Source: Paenilisteria portnoyi (lineage in GTDB: Bacteria > Bacillota > Bacilli > Lactobacillales > Listeriaceae). From it: a stretch of DNA of 64,000 nt. Below, piece after piece: positions 24,844-34,859 of this stretch. Each line of letters begins with the position of its first letter. Within the stretch, counting starts at the first letter, position 1. The translations under genes and the position numbers were made by a program. Location: assembly GCF_014322795.1 (NCBI RefSeq), contig NZ_JAASTT010000021.1, positions 1 to 64,000 on the forward strand, written 5' to 3'. Below the pieces are notes generated by a model that did not search any database, was not told where the DNA came from, and saw only the letters and a list, made by a program, of their open reading frames with translations.

Positions 24844-27552
24844 TTATATCGTTTGTTCGTGTAGTTCTGTCACTGGGAAGCGCTTATTTTTTCTGATTGT
24901 TAGCGTCAGGATGAGCAGGGCGTTGAATAGGACAATCAAGCCGACTAGGATCCAGGCGCTGACTACGAACATATTATTTCCAAGTCCTGATGAGATTGCT
25001 TGACGGAAACCGTAAACCGAATGTGTCATCGGTAGGAATGGATTTAGTGCGTTGAAGAATCCGTCTGTGAGTGGCATCGGGAATGTACCGCCACTTGCTC
25101 CGAGTTGCAAGACGAGGATAACCATCGCAATGAAGCGACCAGGATTTCCGAGTGCCGTTGCCAAGAGCATAACGAGGAACATGAAGGTGAGCGACGTCAA
25201 AATCGAGATTAAGAAGAAGTCTCCCATATGTGCCACTTCTAAGCCGAGTGCTAACATGACGAAATCAAGAATCAATGCTTGTAAAATCGCTGCGACAAAA
25301 CCAATCGAGAATTTACTTAGCCACCATGAAACGCCAGATGTTGGTGTCATCGATGGGCGACGGATTGGGAAGATAAAGTTGAATACCAATGCGCCGACGT
25401 ATAAGCCAAGAGATAGGACGTAAGGTGCTAGACCGTGACCGTAGTTTGGTACGTTGCTTAGTTTTTTCTCAGTGAGGTCGGTTGGTTGTGCGATCATATC
25501 GTATGTTTTTGACGAAGGATCGATTTTGCCAACTTCTGCTGCGCCGTCTTTTAGTTTGGTTGCCAGTTCGCTTGTACCGTCGTTTAATTTCACGAGGTTG
25601 GAAGCGATTGTTCCAGAGCCTGTTGCTAGTTTGCCAGAGCCATCGCTGACTTGTGTTGCGCCAGTTGCGAGTGCGTTTGTGCCACTCACAAGTTCTGGCA
25701 AGCCGCCAGCTAGTGTATTTGTGCCAGCTGCGAGTGCGGATGAGCCTGCAAGTAGGGCTGGGTTGTTTTGTGTTAATTGTGTGGCACCGTTGTTGGCTTG
25801 GTTGATGCCATTATTCACTGTACCTACGCCATTTGTGTATGTTTGTAGGCCACTGTTTAAAGCGTTAGATCCTTCTGCAAGTTGCGATACGCCGCCGACT
25901 AGGGCAGGGACACTATTGTTTAAGGTAGCTGTTCCAGATGCTAATTGGTTGCTTCCAGATACGGCTGAATCAAGACCTGCTTTTAATTGCGCTGATCCTG
26001 ATAAAATTCCGTTGTTTGGCGCTGTAAATGCACCGCGGATTGTGTCGTAGCCTTGGATTGCTTTGATTGCAACTGGTAGGCCGGTAGATGCTTTGCTATT
26101 AAGCTCTGCAACGCCAGCTTTTAGTGTGCCTAAGCTTCCAGCGACTGGTTGTAATTTGTTTTGTAAAATGTCCGCTGTACTTGATAGGTTATTACCGAGT
26201 TTTTGAGCGATTGCGACTTGTTGGCTAGCTTGTTGTGTCAGTTCTTTGCTAAGCGCGTCGGTAATTTCTTTTTGCTGTGCTGGTGTCAGGGTTTGGAATG
26301 CGGTTGTACTAGCGACAGCTGTGGTTGTGTTTTTGCCATTTGTCTGGATTGATTTTCCTAGATCTGTGATGGCGGATTCCATTGTTTGTAGGTTCGTTTG
26401 CAGTGTTTTCATCGAAGCGCTTAGATCTCCACCTGCTTGTAGAGACGAGTTAATTGTGCTGATACCATCTTTCATGGCGTTTAATCCAGTTGTAAGTTCT
26501 TTGACGTTAGAAGCGGTTGGAAGTCCGTCTGATAGTTTATTGAGACCAGCATCCAGTTTTGTGCTTCCTGCTTGTAATTTTTGTAAACCGCTGTTCAAAG
26601 ATTGTTGTCCGCTGTTTAATTCGGGGACTTTAGCGGCGAGTGTTCCTGTACTAGCGTTTAACGTGCTAAGGCCATCTGCGAGTTTACTACTGCCATCAAG
26701 TAAGGCCGGAGAATTCGCATTTAGTTTCGCTGTTCCGTCTTGCAATTTGCCAAGACCTGATTGCACTTGGGAAACGCCTGCTGTGTATTGACCGAGGGAA
26801 CTGTTTAGTTTTCCAGCGCCATCGTTTAATTTGCTCACGCCATCTGAAACGGTCGTGCTTAGCGCTACATTGATTTTATTCGCGCCATCTGCCAGTTTCG
26901 GCGTGCTTTTCGCGAGTTCATTGAGTTTTTCGGTCAGCGTTTTACTGCCATTTTTCAATTGAATCGCGCCGTCATCGATTTTCTTAGAACCATCCGCGGC
27001 CGTTTCCATGCCATCACCAACTTTTGAAATTTGTGAAAAAATTGCTTTGGCGTAGCTTTCCGTTACTTTTTTCGAAATTTTGGCGTTGACTGCTGATGCG
27101 CCTTGGCCAGTTACGACTTCCCCGATATAGTTCTGCGCGGGGTTGATTTCATAAGAGAGATTCATTTTTTTAGGCGTTGCATCAAGAACGGTAGAGGCAT
27201 TTTTGGAAAAGTCTTTCGGAATCGTGATGACCATATAGTACTTGCCGTCTTTCAAACCTTCATTGGCGGTCTTCGCATCAAGGAAATTCCAGCCTAAATC
27301 GTTATTTTTCTTCAGTTCTTTGACGAGTTCATTCCCGACATCGAGCTCTTGGCCTTCGTAATTAGCCGCTTGGTCCTCATTGACGACAGCAACAGGAAGC
27401 TCACTTGTTTTGCCGTAAGGGTCCCAAACGGATTTTAGGAAAACGCCACCGTATAAAATCGGGATAAACATAATAACGATCGTCGAAACGAGCAGGATTT
27501 TGTTGTTTAAAAGTCGTTTCCATTCTTTTTTTAACATATTCATAAAACTCAC
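24844..27552 (-). CDS. YhgE/Pip family membrane protein
   Basis: A 902-residue protein with one N-terminal membrane helix (about 20-40), a very long extracytoplasmic region and about five C-terminal membrane segments (from about 700). The N-terminal domain contains LPVAVVNEDQAANYEGQ, typical of YhgE/Pip. The middle (about 190-680) is built from dozens of short L-x-x-G-x-x-x-L repeats (LNDGAGKLN, LASGTATLN and similar) that form coiled-coil spikes. Relatives include the lactococcal phage infection protein and YueB-type phage receptors; the ABC2-type end suggests export. It overlaps the Rrf2 regulator gene by 4 bases. Confidence 0.9.
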   Translation of the reverse strand: MSFMNMLKKEWKRLLNNKILLVSTIVIMFIPILYGGVFLKSVWDPYGKTSELPVAVVNEDQAANYEGQELDVGNELVKELKKNNDLGWNFLDAKTANEGLKDGKYYMVITIPKDFSKNASTVLDATPKKMNLSYEINPAQNYIGEVVTGQGASAVNAKISKKVTESYAKAIFSQISKVGDGMETAADGSKKIDDGAIQLKNGSKTLTEKLNELAKSTPKLADGANKINVALSTTVSDGVSKLNDGAGKLNSSLGQYTAGVSQVQSGLGKLQDGTAKLNANSPALLDGSSKLADGLSTLNASTGTLAAKVPELNSGQQSLNSGLQKLQAGSTKLDAGLNKLSDGLPTASNVKELTTGLNAMKDGISTINSSLQAGGDLSASMKTLQTNLQTMESAITDLGKSIQTNGKNTTTAVASTTAFQTLTPAQQKEITDALSKELTQQASQQVAIAQKLGNNLSSTADILQNKLQPVAGSLGTLKAGVAELNSKASTGLPVAIKAIQGYDTIRGAFTAPNNGILSGSAQLKAGLDSAVSGSNQLASGTATLNNSVPALVGGVSQLAEGSNALNSGLQTYTNGVGTVNNGINQANNGATQLTQNNPALLAGSSALAAGTNTLAGGLPELVSGTNALATGATQVSDGSGKLATGSGTIASNLVKLNDGTSELATKLKDGAAEVGKIDPSSKTYDMIAQPTDLTEKKLSNVPNYGHGLAPYVLSLGLYVGALVFNFIFPIRRPSMTPTSGVSWWLSKFSIGFVAAILQALILDFVMLALGLEVAHMGDFFLISILTSLTFMFLVMLLATALGNPGRFIAMVILVLQLGASGGTFPMPLTDGFFNALNPFLPMTHSVYGFRQAISSGLGNNMFVVSAWILVGLIVLFNALLILTLTIRKNKRFPVTELHEQTI

Positions 27553-28040
27553 TCTTTCTCCTTTTGATTGCTTAGATTCATTGTGTTCCAGTTAAGTACT
27601 GGTATTTCAGATTGTTCCATCGTGCGTTTCAGTAGGTCTGCGGCTGTTTGTTTGGATAAGTAGTCGCGAATAAGGTCATTGGCGCCGTTAAAAACATCGT
27701 GTAACACTGCTTCCCCTTTAGAAGTGTGCTCGCCATCGCGGAAAACTTTGTTAATCAAGCCTGTGTCTGGATAAATTGAAATGGGGCCTTCCATCGATTC
27801 CACGACTTCTAGCAACGTAATCTGCTCTGGACTTTTCGCCAGTGAAAAACCGCCGTTATTGCCAGGCACGGACCGGATAATATTCTGGACAACGAGTTTG
27901 CGCATAATCTTTTTTAAATAAGAAGGAGATACTTGCAAATGCTCGCTAATCGTGTCGGATGCTAGTGGATTATTGTTATCTTGGGTGGACAGCAGGACGA
28001 TGATACAAATCGCTTGCTCTACGCCTTTGGTTAATTGCAT
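27549..28040 (-). CDS. Rrf2 family transcriptional regulator
   Basis: A 163-residue Rrf2-type protein with the winged helix at about 1-80 (LQVSPSYLKKIMRKLV, then GNNGGFSLAKSPEQITLLEVVE). The C-terminal part lacks the three-cysteine cluster that holds the Fe-S centre in IscR or NsrR; the only cysteine is at about 12. It is therefore likely a cluster-free member. It is first in a two-gene operon with the YhgE/Pip gene (ATGA overlap), which it probably controls. Confidence 0.85.
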   Translation of the reverse strand: MQLTKGVEQAICIIVLLSTQDNNNPLASDTISEHLQVSPSYLKKIMRKLVVQNIIRSVPGNNGGFSLAKSPEQITLLEVVESMEGPISIYPDTGLINKVFRDGEHTSKGEAVLHDVFNGANDLIRDYLSKQTAADLLKRTMEQSEIPVLNWNTMNLSNQKEKE

Positions 28041-28247
28041 GTTGGATATTCACCTCGTTTTCATTGTGGATATATTTTGTCCCTAATTAGAATGGAACGA
28101 ATCCATCGTGGACAAATAAAGTCTATAATTGAATTTACACCCATTTGCGAAAAAAAGCAAGTATTTTTTAATAAGAAACCGTTTACTTGTGAAAAAAGTT
28201 GAAATGACCTTGATATAGCAGGGGTTTTAAGGTAACATAGATGAGAA

Positions 28248-28288
28248 AACGTAGTTCGAGACCATCCTACGTAAAAAAACTAAGGGGA
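28248..28288 (+). ncRNA. PreQ1-I riboswitch
   Basis: A short hairpin ACGTAG...CTACGT (28249-28254 with 28267-28272) with a pyrimidine-rich loop containing TTCGAGACCATC is followed by the tail AAAAAAACTAAGG. The tail can pair back into the loop and includes the AAGGGGAG ribosome site of the next gene. This is the layout of class I preQ1 riboswitches acting on translation, and the gene it controls is a QueT-type transporter. Confidence 0.85.
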
Positions 28289-28299
28289 GTTCATATGAA

Positions 28300-28785
28300 A
28301 TGAAAATAAAAACGTTGACGGTAAATGCGATTGTTGCGGCGCTTTATGTTGTCGTGACGCTGGTTGTAGCACCTTTTGGATTTACGAATATTCAATTTCG
28401 TCTGTCAGAGATGTTCAATCATTTAATCGTGTTTGATAAGAAGTACTTTTTTGGAATTGTAATCGGGGTATTAATTGCGAACTTCTTTTCCCCGCTCGGT
28501 TGGTATGATTGGGTGTTTGGGGTAGGGCAGTCCGCCATCTCGCTAGCCATTGTTATTTTGCTAAGTCGCTACGTTGCGAATGTGAAGGTGAGAATGGTTT
28601 TGACGACGCTCGTTTTTTCTGCGACGATGTTTATCATTGCCTGGGAATTGGCTGTAGTATTAAAATGGCCGTTTTTGTATACATGGTTAACACTGGCTAT
28701 CAGCGAGTTCGTCGTTCTAGCTATCGGTGCACCAATTATGTACTATATTAACAAGCGGATTGACTTCAAAAAAATTATCAATTAG
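28300..28785 (+). CDS. queT: Queuosine precursor transporter QueT
   Basis: A 161-residue, five- to six-helix membrane protein of the QueT family, thought to be the substrate-binding (S) part of an ECF-type importer of queuine precursors. It shows TLTVNAIVAALYVV, the FRLSEMFNHL motif and GWYDWVFG. The preQ1 riboswitch in front supports the substrate. ATG 28300 is preceded by a two-codon frame (ATG AAA TGA, 28295) whose stop overlaps this start, so initiation could be by re-start. Confidence 0.92.
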   Translation: MKIKTLTVNAIVAALYVVVTLVVAPFGFTNIQFRLSEMFNHLIVFDKKYFFGIVIGVLIANFFSPLGWYDWVFGVGQSAISLAIVILLSRYVANVKVRMVLTTLVFSATMFIIAWELAVVLKWPFLYTWLTLAISEFVVLAIGAPIMYYINKRIDFKKIIN

Positions 28786-28791
28786 AATGTC

Positions 28792-28847
28792 AAAAAGCAT
28801 GATGACAAGTCGCCTAAAAATCGCGATTGTTATCATGCTTTTTTTAT
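28792..28847. terminator. Terminator after queT
   Basis: A 17-base arm (28792-28808) pairs with 28827-28843 with one mismatch, followed by T-run. It also ends the convergent small gene. Confidence 0.85.
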
Positions 28848-29053
28848 AATCCGCTTAATTTCTTCATAAACCATTCTTTCTGGTCATCAACGAGCTTTGA
28901 GAACGGATCGTTTACATTTTCGATGGTAGTTGCGTCTATATAGTCTGTTTTTAATTTGCTGGCCGTGTCTTTTACATCAGGTCGTGTGAGTAAGATGCTA
29001 GCGCCTAAAGCGATTAAGAAACATAAGGCACCAAATCCGATTTTCCTTTTCAA
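28844..29053 (-). CDS. Small single-helix membrane or secreted protein
   Basis: About 69 residues: basic start (MKRKIGFG), one hydrophobic helix (about 6-23), then a soluble charged tail (DVKDTASKLKTDYIDATT). TTG 29053 is ten bases after GGAGG; ATG 29062 touches that site, so I prefer the TTG. I recognise no family. The short tail could face the outside, anchored by an uncleaved signal. Confidence 0.55.
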   Translation of the reverse strand: MKRKIGFGALCFLIALGASILLTRPDVKDTASKLKTDYIDATTIENVNDPFSKLVDDQKEWFMKKLSGL

Positions 29054-29133
29054 GGCTGACATCCCTCCAGTAGTAGTTAAGTCTATACTACTGGATAAAG
29101 GTGAGATGAAAATGAAAATCGCGGAAGAGTTCT

Positions 29134-29589
29134 CTAAGAATCAGTTCTTCTTGAGGATAAAAGCGATGTTTCGGTGATTCTTGGTACGACTTTATGCTTG
29201 GATTTGGGTGTTGTTTTAATGGTGATTGGATAAGAAGTGCTAACACCAGCTTTAGTTGTAACGGTTAAAATGAGATGGTTGGTTGCTTCTAATTGATTAA
29301 TAGCTAGTTCTTGGTCACGTGTATAGTCCGTTGTTTTTACATAAATAGAACCGCTACGAATGCTCACTTTGGCCTTATCGTCTGTTGTAAACATGATAGT
29401 CGCGGCATTTCCAGTTACTAAAATATATGGGTTTGCTGCTGTATAATTGTCTATCTCGAACATTTCTATAAAGTCATTGGCGTTTTCGTCGGAAGTAGTA
29501 GGGTTCGTTGTGGCCGCGCTCACTGGAATATGTATGCTCGTTGAAAAGAATAAAATAAATAATAGGAATCCATAAAATCGTTTTTTCAT
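29134..29589 (-). CDS. Secreted protein of unknown function
   Basis: A 151-residue protein with a signal peptide (MKKRFYGFLLFILFF... cleavage near SAA at about 25). The mature part looks like a single beta-sandwich domain (strands around YILVTGNAATIMFTT and HLILTVTTKAGVSTSYPITI) with a basic tail. AGGTGG precedes ATG 29589. Function is unknown; a cadherin-like or bacterial Ig-like fold is only an impression. Confidence 0.65.
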   Translation of the reverse strand: MKKRFYGFLLFILFFSTSIHIPVSAATTNPTTSDENANDFIEMFEIDNYTAANPYILVTGNAATIMFTTDDKAKVSIRSGSIYVKTTDYTRDQELAINQLEATNHLILTVTTKAGVSTSYPITIKTTPKSKHKVVPRITETSLLSSRRTDS

Positions 29590-29808
29590 GCTTACTACCA
29601 CCTTTCTATCTTTCATTATAAAACCAAGAAATGAACAAACTATGAACGAAAAACGAACAGATTAAGAAGTTTATATTAGAAACTAAGTATACACAAAATC
29701 GAGCAATAAGGGGATAAATATGCTTGATAGGGACGCGAAATAGTAGAGGATAAAGCTTTATTTTTCAAGGGGTTTCAGGTATTATTAAAAGAAAAGGGAG
29801 GGCGTTTT

Positions 29809-30291
29809 ATGGAGCTTGAGAATTTAGCACAAAAATTACCTGAGAAGATTAAAACAGTATGGCGCCAAGGGTATGCGATTGCGATTTTGGTGTTTTTAGC
29901 TGCATCGATTGGGGCGGCGATTCTGTTTTATGCGATTGATGTATCACTTTGGTGGAGCGCGATTGGTTTTGCGTTTACGATTCTATATTTTATTTTGACG
30001 TTTTTCTTGATTGTACCTTTTCGTTGGGCAAGATGGAGTTATCAAATCAGGCATGACGAAATTGAGATTCAGCATGGGATTATTTTTAGAAGTCGCGTGT
30101 TGATTCCGATGATTCGAGTGCAGCACGTGGAAACCGATCAGGGACCGCTCTTAAGAAAGCAGAAATTGGTGAGTGTATCCATTTCAACAGCGGCAACAGT
30201 GCACACTATCGAGGCTGTTCGAGCGGAAGAATCGGATGCGCTGAGACACCATATTTTAGAGCTTGTAAAGGTGGCGAAGGAAGATGTATGA
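29809..30291 (+). CDS. PH-domain membrane protein, YdbS-like
   Basis: A 160-residue protein with two membrane helices (about 24-70) and a C-terminal bacterial PH domain (bPH2) with the family motif QIRHDEIEIQHGIIFRSRVLIPMIRVQHVET. It overlaps the following YdbT-like gene by 8 bases, as in B. subtilis ydbS-ydbT. The role of the pair is not firmly known; protection against bacteriocins has been reported for relatives. Confidence 0.88.
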   Translation: MELENLAQKLPEKIKTVWRQGYAIAILVFLAASIGAAILFYAIDVSLWWSAIGFAFTILYFILTFFLIVPFRWARWSYQIRHDEIEIQHGIIFRSRVLIPMIRVQHVETDQGPLLRKQKLVSVSISTAATVHTIEAVRAEESDALRHHILELVKVAKEDV

Positions 30292-31756
30292 AGATAGACG
30301 TCTGCATCCGATTGCACTTGTTAAGGAGTTAATTGTCAGTGTAAGGCAGAGCATTATTCCAATTGCGGTTGTTATATTTGCGGTGTTTCGGAATTTGAAT
30401 GACAATGGGATACTATCTTGGTGGATGTATCCGCTGCTCGTTATTGCTTTGATTATTTTGTTATTAATGCCGGCTTTAATCAAGTATTTTACATACCGGT
30501 ATCGGATGGATGATAAGGGAATTCGCGTGAAGTACGGCCTGTTTTTCAAAAAAAATATTTTTATTCCATATGAGCGAATTCAAACGGTTCAGCAGAAACA
30601 ATGGTTTTTCTATATGCCGTTTCATGTCGTTCAAATTTTGATTGAAACAGCTGGCGGCGGGAAAGCCGAAGCGGATTTGAGCGCAGTTCCTGCAAGCGTG
30701 GCACAGGAATTGAAAGATTTACGTGCTGGAAAAGTAGCTGAATTGGTGGAAGAGGAGAGCTCGGAGACGGCAGAAATTCAGGTTGTCGAGGAAAAGAACG
30801 AGAAGCCACTCCTTACATTTCAGTTAGAGGTCAAAGAGTTGCTACTCATGGCGGTGACATCGGGCGGCGTCTTTGGGATATTCTTCATTATTTTGGCGTT
30901 CGGTCAGCAATTCCGTGACTTGATTCCGGCTGATTTTGTGGAAGAGCAATTCGATACCATCCTTCGTTATGGCGTGCTTATCCTTGTCATCATTGGCTTT
31001 GTTGTACTGCTTATTCTTTGGGGAATTGCGATAGTTAGCACGTTATTCAAGTATTTCCAGTTCAAGCTAATGAAATTCGACGACCACATCGTTATTGAAA
31101 AAGGATTATTGCAACGTGAGCATACGTCAATTGCTTTTGAACGGATTCAATCGATTAAATTAATCGAATCACCGCTTCGTCAAATGTTAAAATTGGCGTC
31201 GGTACGTGTTGTAACGGCTGGAAGTTCCGGTGACGATGAGCATTCCGGAGACATTTTAATTTTGCCTATTGTGAAAAAGGCGAAAGCACTGGAGATATTA
31301 CCGCAGTTTCTGGAGGATTATCAGTTTCCAATAGAAAAGCTAGAGCGAGCGCCAAAAAAGAGCTTGAGACGGTTTTACTTTATTAATCTAATTTGGACGA
31401 TTCCTGTTATTTTACTCGTCAGTATTTTATTGTTCCCATGGGGGTTATTCAGCTTGTTGTTGTTACCTATATTTGGATGTGTAGCATACGGTGCCTACCG
31501 AGCAACTGGTTTTCACACGACGGAGACAGAACTTGTCATGCAAGGTCGTGCTTTTATCTCGAAGCAAACGAATTTCATGCTGAAGCGCCGCGTTCAATCG
31601 GTGGACTACGCGCAAAGTATTTGGATGAAAAAAGGCAATGTTGTTCATTTTAAAGTACTCATGAAATCGGGGCAAACACATTTGAAGTCAGAGGTTAACT
31701 ATATTGCTCAGCAAGATGCGAATCGATTGTATCATTGGTATCAGCCATCAAAATAA
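30284..31756 (+). CDS. PH-domain membrane protein, YdbT-like
   Basis: A 490-residue membrane protein with three bacterial PH (bPH2) domains, each introduced by hydrophobic helices: about 75-150 (KYGLFFKKNIFIPYERIQTVQ), 255-345 (IEKGLLQREHTSIAFERIQSIKLIE) and 405-485 (MQGRAFISKQTNFMLKRRVQSVD). This triple architecture is that of YdbT. The start is within the end of the YdbS-like gene, so the pair is coupled. hemY follows 31 bases later and may be co-transcribed. Confidence 0.88.
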   Translation: MYEDRRLHPIALVKELIVSVRQSIIPIAVVIFAVFRNLNDNGILSWWMYPLLVIALIILLLMPALIKYFTYRYRMDDKGIRVKYGLFFKKNIFIPYERIQTVQQKQWFFYMPFHVVQILIETAGGGKAEADLSAVPASVAQELKDLRAGKVAELVEEESSETAEIQVVEEKNEKPLLTFQLEVKELLLMAVTSGGVFGIFFIILAFGQQFRDLIPADFVEEQFDTILRYGVLILVIIGFVVLLILWGIAIVSTLFKYFQFKLMKFDDHIVIEKGLLQREHTSIAFERIQSIKLIESPLRQMLKLASVRVVTAGSSGDDEHSGDILILPIVKKAKALEILPQFLEDYQFPIEKLERAPKKSLRRFYFINLIWTIPVILLVSILLFPWGLFSLLLLPIFGCVAYGAYRATGFHTTETELVMQGRAFISKQTNFMLKRRVQSVDYAQSIWMKKGNVVHFKVLMKSGQTHLKSEVNYIAQQDANRLYHWYQPSK

Positions 31757-31787
31757 GAAAGCTTTATTTAGAAAGAAGGAACCTATT

Positions 31788-33176
31788 ATGAAAAAAATCA
31801 TCATTATTGGCGGCGGACTGACAGGCTTATCCGCAGCACATTATCTTAATAAGCAGACCAATCAGGAAGTGGTAGATTGGCAATTATATGAGGCAGACGA
31901 TCATTTCGGTGGGAAATTCAATACGGTTCATCGCGATGGTTTTATCATTGAAAAAGGACCAGATTCTTTCTTGGCACGAAAACCGGCGGGGCTGGCACTT
32001 GTGGATGAATTAGGATTAACGGATCAACTCATTACAAACGCGACTGGTAAATCGTATATTTATCATGACTCGGCGATGCATCCGATTCCAGAAGGCTCTG
32101 TGATGGGAATCCCGACGGATATTCGTGCGCTCCTAGAAAGCGATTTATTGACGCAAGACGGTAAAATCAGGGCATTAGAGGAATTGATGTTAGATGCGAA
32201 TGTGACGGAGGCGGACCAGTCGATAGGTGCCTTCTTTGAACACCGTTTTGGAAAAGAGATGGTTGTGCGCTTAATCGAGCCGTTACTGGCGGGTATTTAT
32301 GCGGGAAATATATATGAGATGAGTTTGCGAGCTACTTTTCCACAATTTGAGCAAGTAGCGAAGGAACACCGGAGTTTGATGTATGGGTTGAAGAGCCATC
32401 GCCCAGAGACGGTTAATACAACTGGAACTGCCAAAACGATAGGTGCTTTTCGAACACTTGCGGGAGGTTTATCAACGTTAACAGATGCTTTGGTAGATTC
32501 CCTGCCAGAGGAGCGACTGCACGCACGTACAAAGGTGAAGGCGATTGAAAATACAACGGTCGTTTTGGAGAATGGCGAACGCATTGTTGCGGATGCGATT
32601 ATTATTGCCGCAACGCATGATGTGGTGCTTTCGCTACTCGACGCGCCAGCAGTTAAACCACTGGCAGAGCAACCGATGACTAGTTTGGCGACGATTTCGC
32701 TAGCTTTTGATTCAGAAGCGGTTCCGGCAATTCCTGAGGGCACGGGCTTTTTGGTAGCGAGAACGGGTGATTATAATATTACGGCTTGCACGTGGGTACA
32801 TGAAAAATGGCCACACATGGTACCGGAAGGGAAAATTTTGCTTCGCGGTTTTCTTGGGAAGGCTGGGCAAGTGGGCTTATTAGATCAGACGGATGAGGAA
32901 ATGGCGAATAAAGTGCAAGCGGACTTGAAAGAAATGATTGGGCTTGAAGGAGAGCCATTATTTTATGAAGTAAGTCGAATGAAAGAAGCTATGCCGCAAT
33001 ATACGGTGGGTCATCAAGAACGGCTTGCGCTTGTGGAAAAAGAGCTGCGACATAGCCACCCAACTATTTTTCTAGCAGGGATGTCGTATCGTGGCGTGGG
33101 AATTCCTGATTGTATTCAGGCCAGTAAAACGGCGGCAAGTGAGGCATGTCAACAAATGGAACAGGTGATGCCATGA
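31788..33176 (+). CDS. hemY: Coproporphyrinogen III oxidase CgoX (HemY)
   Basis: A 462-residue FAD enzyme. The Rossmann dinucleotide motif is at the N-terminus (IIIGGGLTGLSAAHYL), and FIIEKGPDSFLARKP, GKFNTVHRDG and the C-terminal YRGVGIPDCI are typical of the HemY family. In Gram-positive bacteria these enzymes oxidise coproporphyrinogen III to coproporphyrin III in the coproporphyrin-dependent heme pathway. ATG 31788 follows AGAAGGA. The stop overlaps the acpS start (ATGA). The window also has the heme-detoxification genes near 9-13 kb. Confidence 0.93.
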   Translation: MKKIIIIGGGLTGLSAAHYLNKQTNQEVVDWQLYEADDHFGGKFNTVHRDGFIIEKGPDSFLARKPAGLALVDELGLTDQLITNATGKSYIYHDSAMHPIPEGSVMGIPTDIRALLESDLLTQDGKIRALEELMLDANVTEADQSIGAFFEHRFGKEMVVRLIEPLLAGIYAGNIYEMSLRATFPQFEQVAKEHRSLMYGLKSHRPETVNTTGTAKTIGAFRTLAGGLSTLTDALVDSLPEERLHARTKVKAIENTTVVLENGERIVADAIIIAATHDVVLSLLDAPAVKPLAEQPMTSLATISLAFDSEAVPAIPEGTGFLVARTGDYNITACTWVHEKWPHMVPEGKILLRGFLGKAGQVGLLDQTDEEMANKVQADLKEMIGLEGEPLFYEVSRMKEAMPQYTVGHQERLALVEKELRHSHPTIFLAGMSYRGVGIPDCIQASKTAASEACQQMEQVMP

Positions 33177-33556
33177 TAAAAGGTATCGGATTAGATATGA
33201 TTGATTTAGATCGTGTAGAGAAAGTCTTAGCGCACAATCCGCGGTTTGTGGAACGAATTTTGACGGATGAGGAGCAGAAATTGCTTGCTAAGTATAGTGG
33301 TTCTCGCAAGGTGGAGTTTTTAGCAGGGCGTTTTTCTGCGAAGGAAGCTTATGCGAAGGCTAACGGGACGGGATTTGGCAAGGAATTGAGCTTTACGGAT
33401 GTGGAAATTTTGACATTGCCGAATGGGCGGCCGATTTTGACAAAGCCAAAGCGTTTGGATGAGCAGGTTTTTGTTAGTATTACGCATACGGGAAGAAGTG
33501 CCGCGGCGCAAGTCATCATTGAAGAGGTAGATCGGAGGCAGAAAGAATGGCAGTAA
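33173..33556 (+). CDS. acpS: Holo-[acyl-carrier-protein] synthase
   Basis: A 127-residue AcpS that moves 4'-phosphopantetheine from CoA to the serine of acyl carrier protein. The magnesium ligands are in [11 protein letters not shown] (Asp8) and FSAKEAYAK (Glu), and the C-terminal [12 protein letters not shown] is typical. The family usually ends near 118-120; here the frame runs a few codons on and overlaps alr by 10 bases. The start overlaps the hemY stop (ATGA). Confidence 0.94.
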   Translation: MIKGIGLDMIDLDRVEKVLAHNPRFVERILTDEEQKLLAKYSGSRKVEFLAGRFSAKEAYAKANGTGFGKELSFTDVEILTLPNGRPILTKPKRLDEQVFVSITHTGRSAAAQVIIEEVDRRQKEWQ

Positions 33557-34641
33557 CAGGTTGGCATCGTCCGACATGGGCGGAAGTGGATCGTACGGCG
33601 ATTAGGGATAATATTCAGAATGAGCGGGCGCTTTTGCCTGCTGATGTTGCTTTATTTGCTGTCGTCAAAGCAGATGCGTATGGGCACGGGATGCTGGAAG
33701 TCGCAAAAATAGCGAAAGAAGCTGGTGCTAAAGGGTTTTGTGTTGCGATTCTGGATGAGGCTTTAGCATTACGTGAAGCTGGGTTTGATGATTTTATTCT
33801 GGTAATGGGGGCGGTTCCGCAAGGCTTTGCAGGACTCGCTGCGCAAAAACGGATTGCTGTGACGGTATTTGATTTAGAATGGTTAATCGGTGTGGGGCCG
33901 TTGCCAGCGAATCTGGATGTTCATTTGAAAGTAGATACAGGTATGGGGCGATTGGGTCTGCGCTCTATGGAGGCAGTGCGTGAGATAGAGGCAGCAATCG
34001 CCAAACGAGAGGATATCACGCTGGCAGGTATTTTTACGCATTTTGCTACGGCGGATCAACTAGAAACATCATATTTTGAGAAGCAATTGGCCTGTTTTCG
34101 TGAGGTGATAGCTTCGATGGAGGTGCGCCCGGCTGTTGTGCATTGTGCGAATAGTGCCACGGCGTTATTGCATGAGCAGGTGGATTTCGATGCGGTGCGT
34201 TTCGGTATTTCGATGTATGGTTTAACGCCGTCACCGGAAATTATTCCTGCTTTGCCGTTTGAGCTACTTCCAGCCTTATCGCTATACACGGAAATGGTGC
34301 AGGTGAAGGAATTGATGCCAGGAGATCATGTGAGCTATGGCGCCACGTATGAAGCAGAAGCGCGAGAATGGGTTGCGACCTTACCAGTTGGTTACGCGGA
34401 TGGGTTTATTCGAGCGTATACTGGTTTTCACGTATCGGTAGATGGTGTTTTAATGCCGGTTATTGGTCGGGTTTGTATGGATCAGTGCATCATTAAATTG
34501 CCACACGAATATCCTGTTGGTACAAAAGTGACGCTCATTGGTGGGCCGAACTCAGCAGACGTTGCGGCAAGCCATTTGAAGACGATTAATTATGAAATCA
34601 CGTGTCTTATTTCGGATAGGGTTCCAAAAAAATACATCTAG
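33547..34641 (+). CDS. alr: Alanine racemase
   Basis: A 364-residue PLP enzyme that makes D-alanine for the cell wall. The PLP lysine is Lys41 in [11 protein letters not shown]. Other signs are [10 protein letters not shown], the HCANSATAL segment, the catalytic tyrosine in [11 protein letters not shown] (about 262) and GRVCMDQC. Length fits the family. It sits between acpS and mazEF as in other Listeria and Bacillus. D-Ala from this enzyme feeds ddl at 16.3 kb. Confidence 0.95.
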   Translation: MAVTGWHRPTWAEVDRTAIRDNIQNERALLPADVALFAVVKADAYGHGMLEVAKIAKEAGAKGFCVAILDEALALREAGFDDFILVMGAVPQGFAGLAAQKRIAVTVFDLEWLIGVGPLPANLDVHLKVDTGMGRLGLRSMEAVREIEAAIAKREDITLAGIFTHFATADQLETSYFEKQLACFREVIASMEVRPAVVHCANSATALLHEQVDFDAVRFGISMYGLTPSPEIIPALPFELLPALSLYTEMVQVKELMPGDHVSYGATYEAEAREWVATLPVGYADGFIRAYTGFHVSVDGVLMPVIGRVCMDQCIIKLPHEYPVGTKVTLIGGPNSADVAASHLKTINYEITCLISDRVPKKYI

Positions 34642-34859
34642 TAAGGTTTTTTACGTGCATAGTTTTTAATTAGGAATTATAATGAGAAAGTACACAACAT
34701 ATTTCCTAACTCTTAGGTATTCAGTCTAGCCTAAAGAATAGGGAATCAGGTCTAAAAGCGTATTTTTAGTGAAAAACACTCCGAAAAGCCTTTCAATCAC
34801 GCGCCTATAGTGTTACGATATACATGTTATGGAGTAATACACAGCTGGGGGTGTGACGC

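Noticed and set aside
25052-26791. Several open frames antisense to the YhgE/Pip gene
   Set aside because: They arise from the repetitive codons of the long repeat region; none has a ribosome site or a familiar product.
29106-29177. Possible 23-codon plus-strand gene with an AAAGGTG site
   Set aside because: It overlaps the 3' end of a convergent gene and has no recognisable product or terminator; chance is likely.
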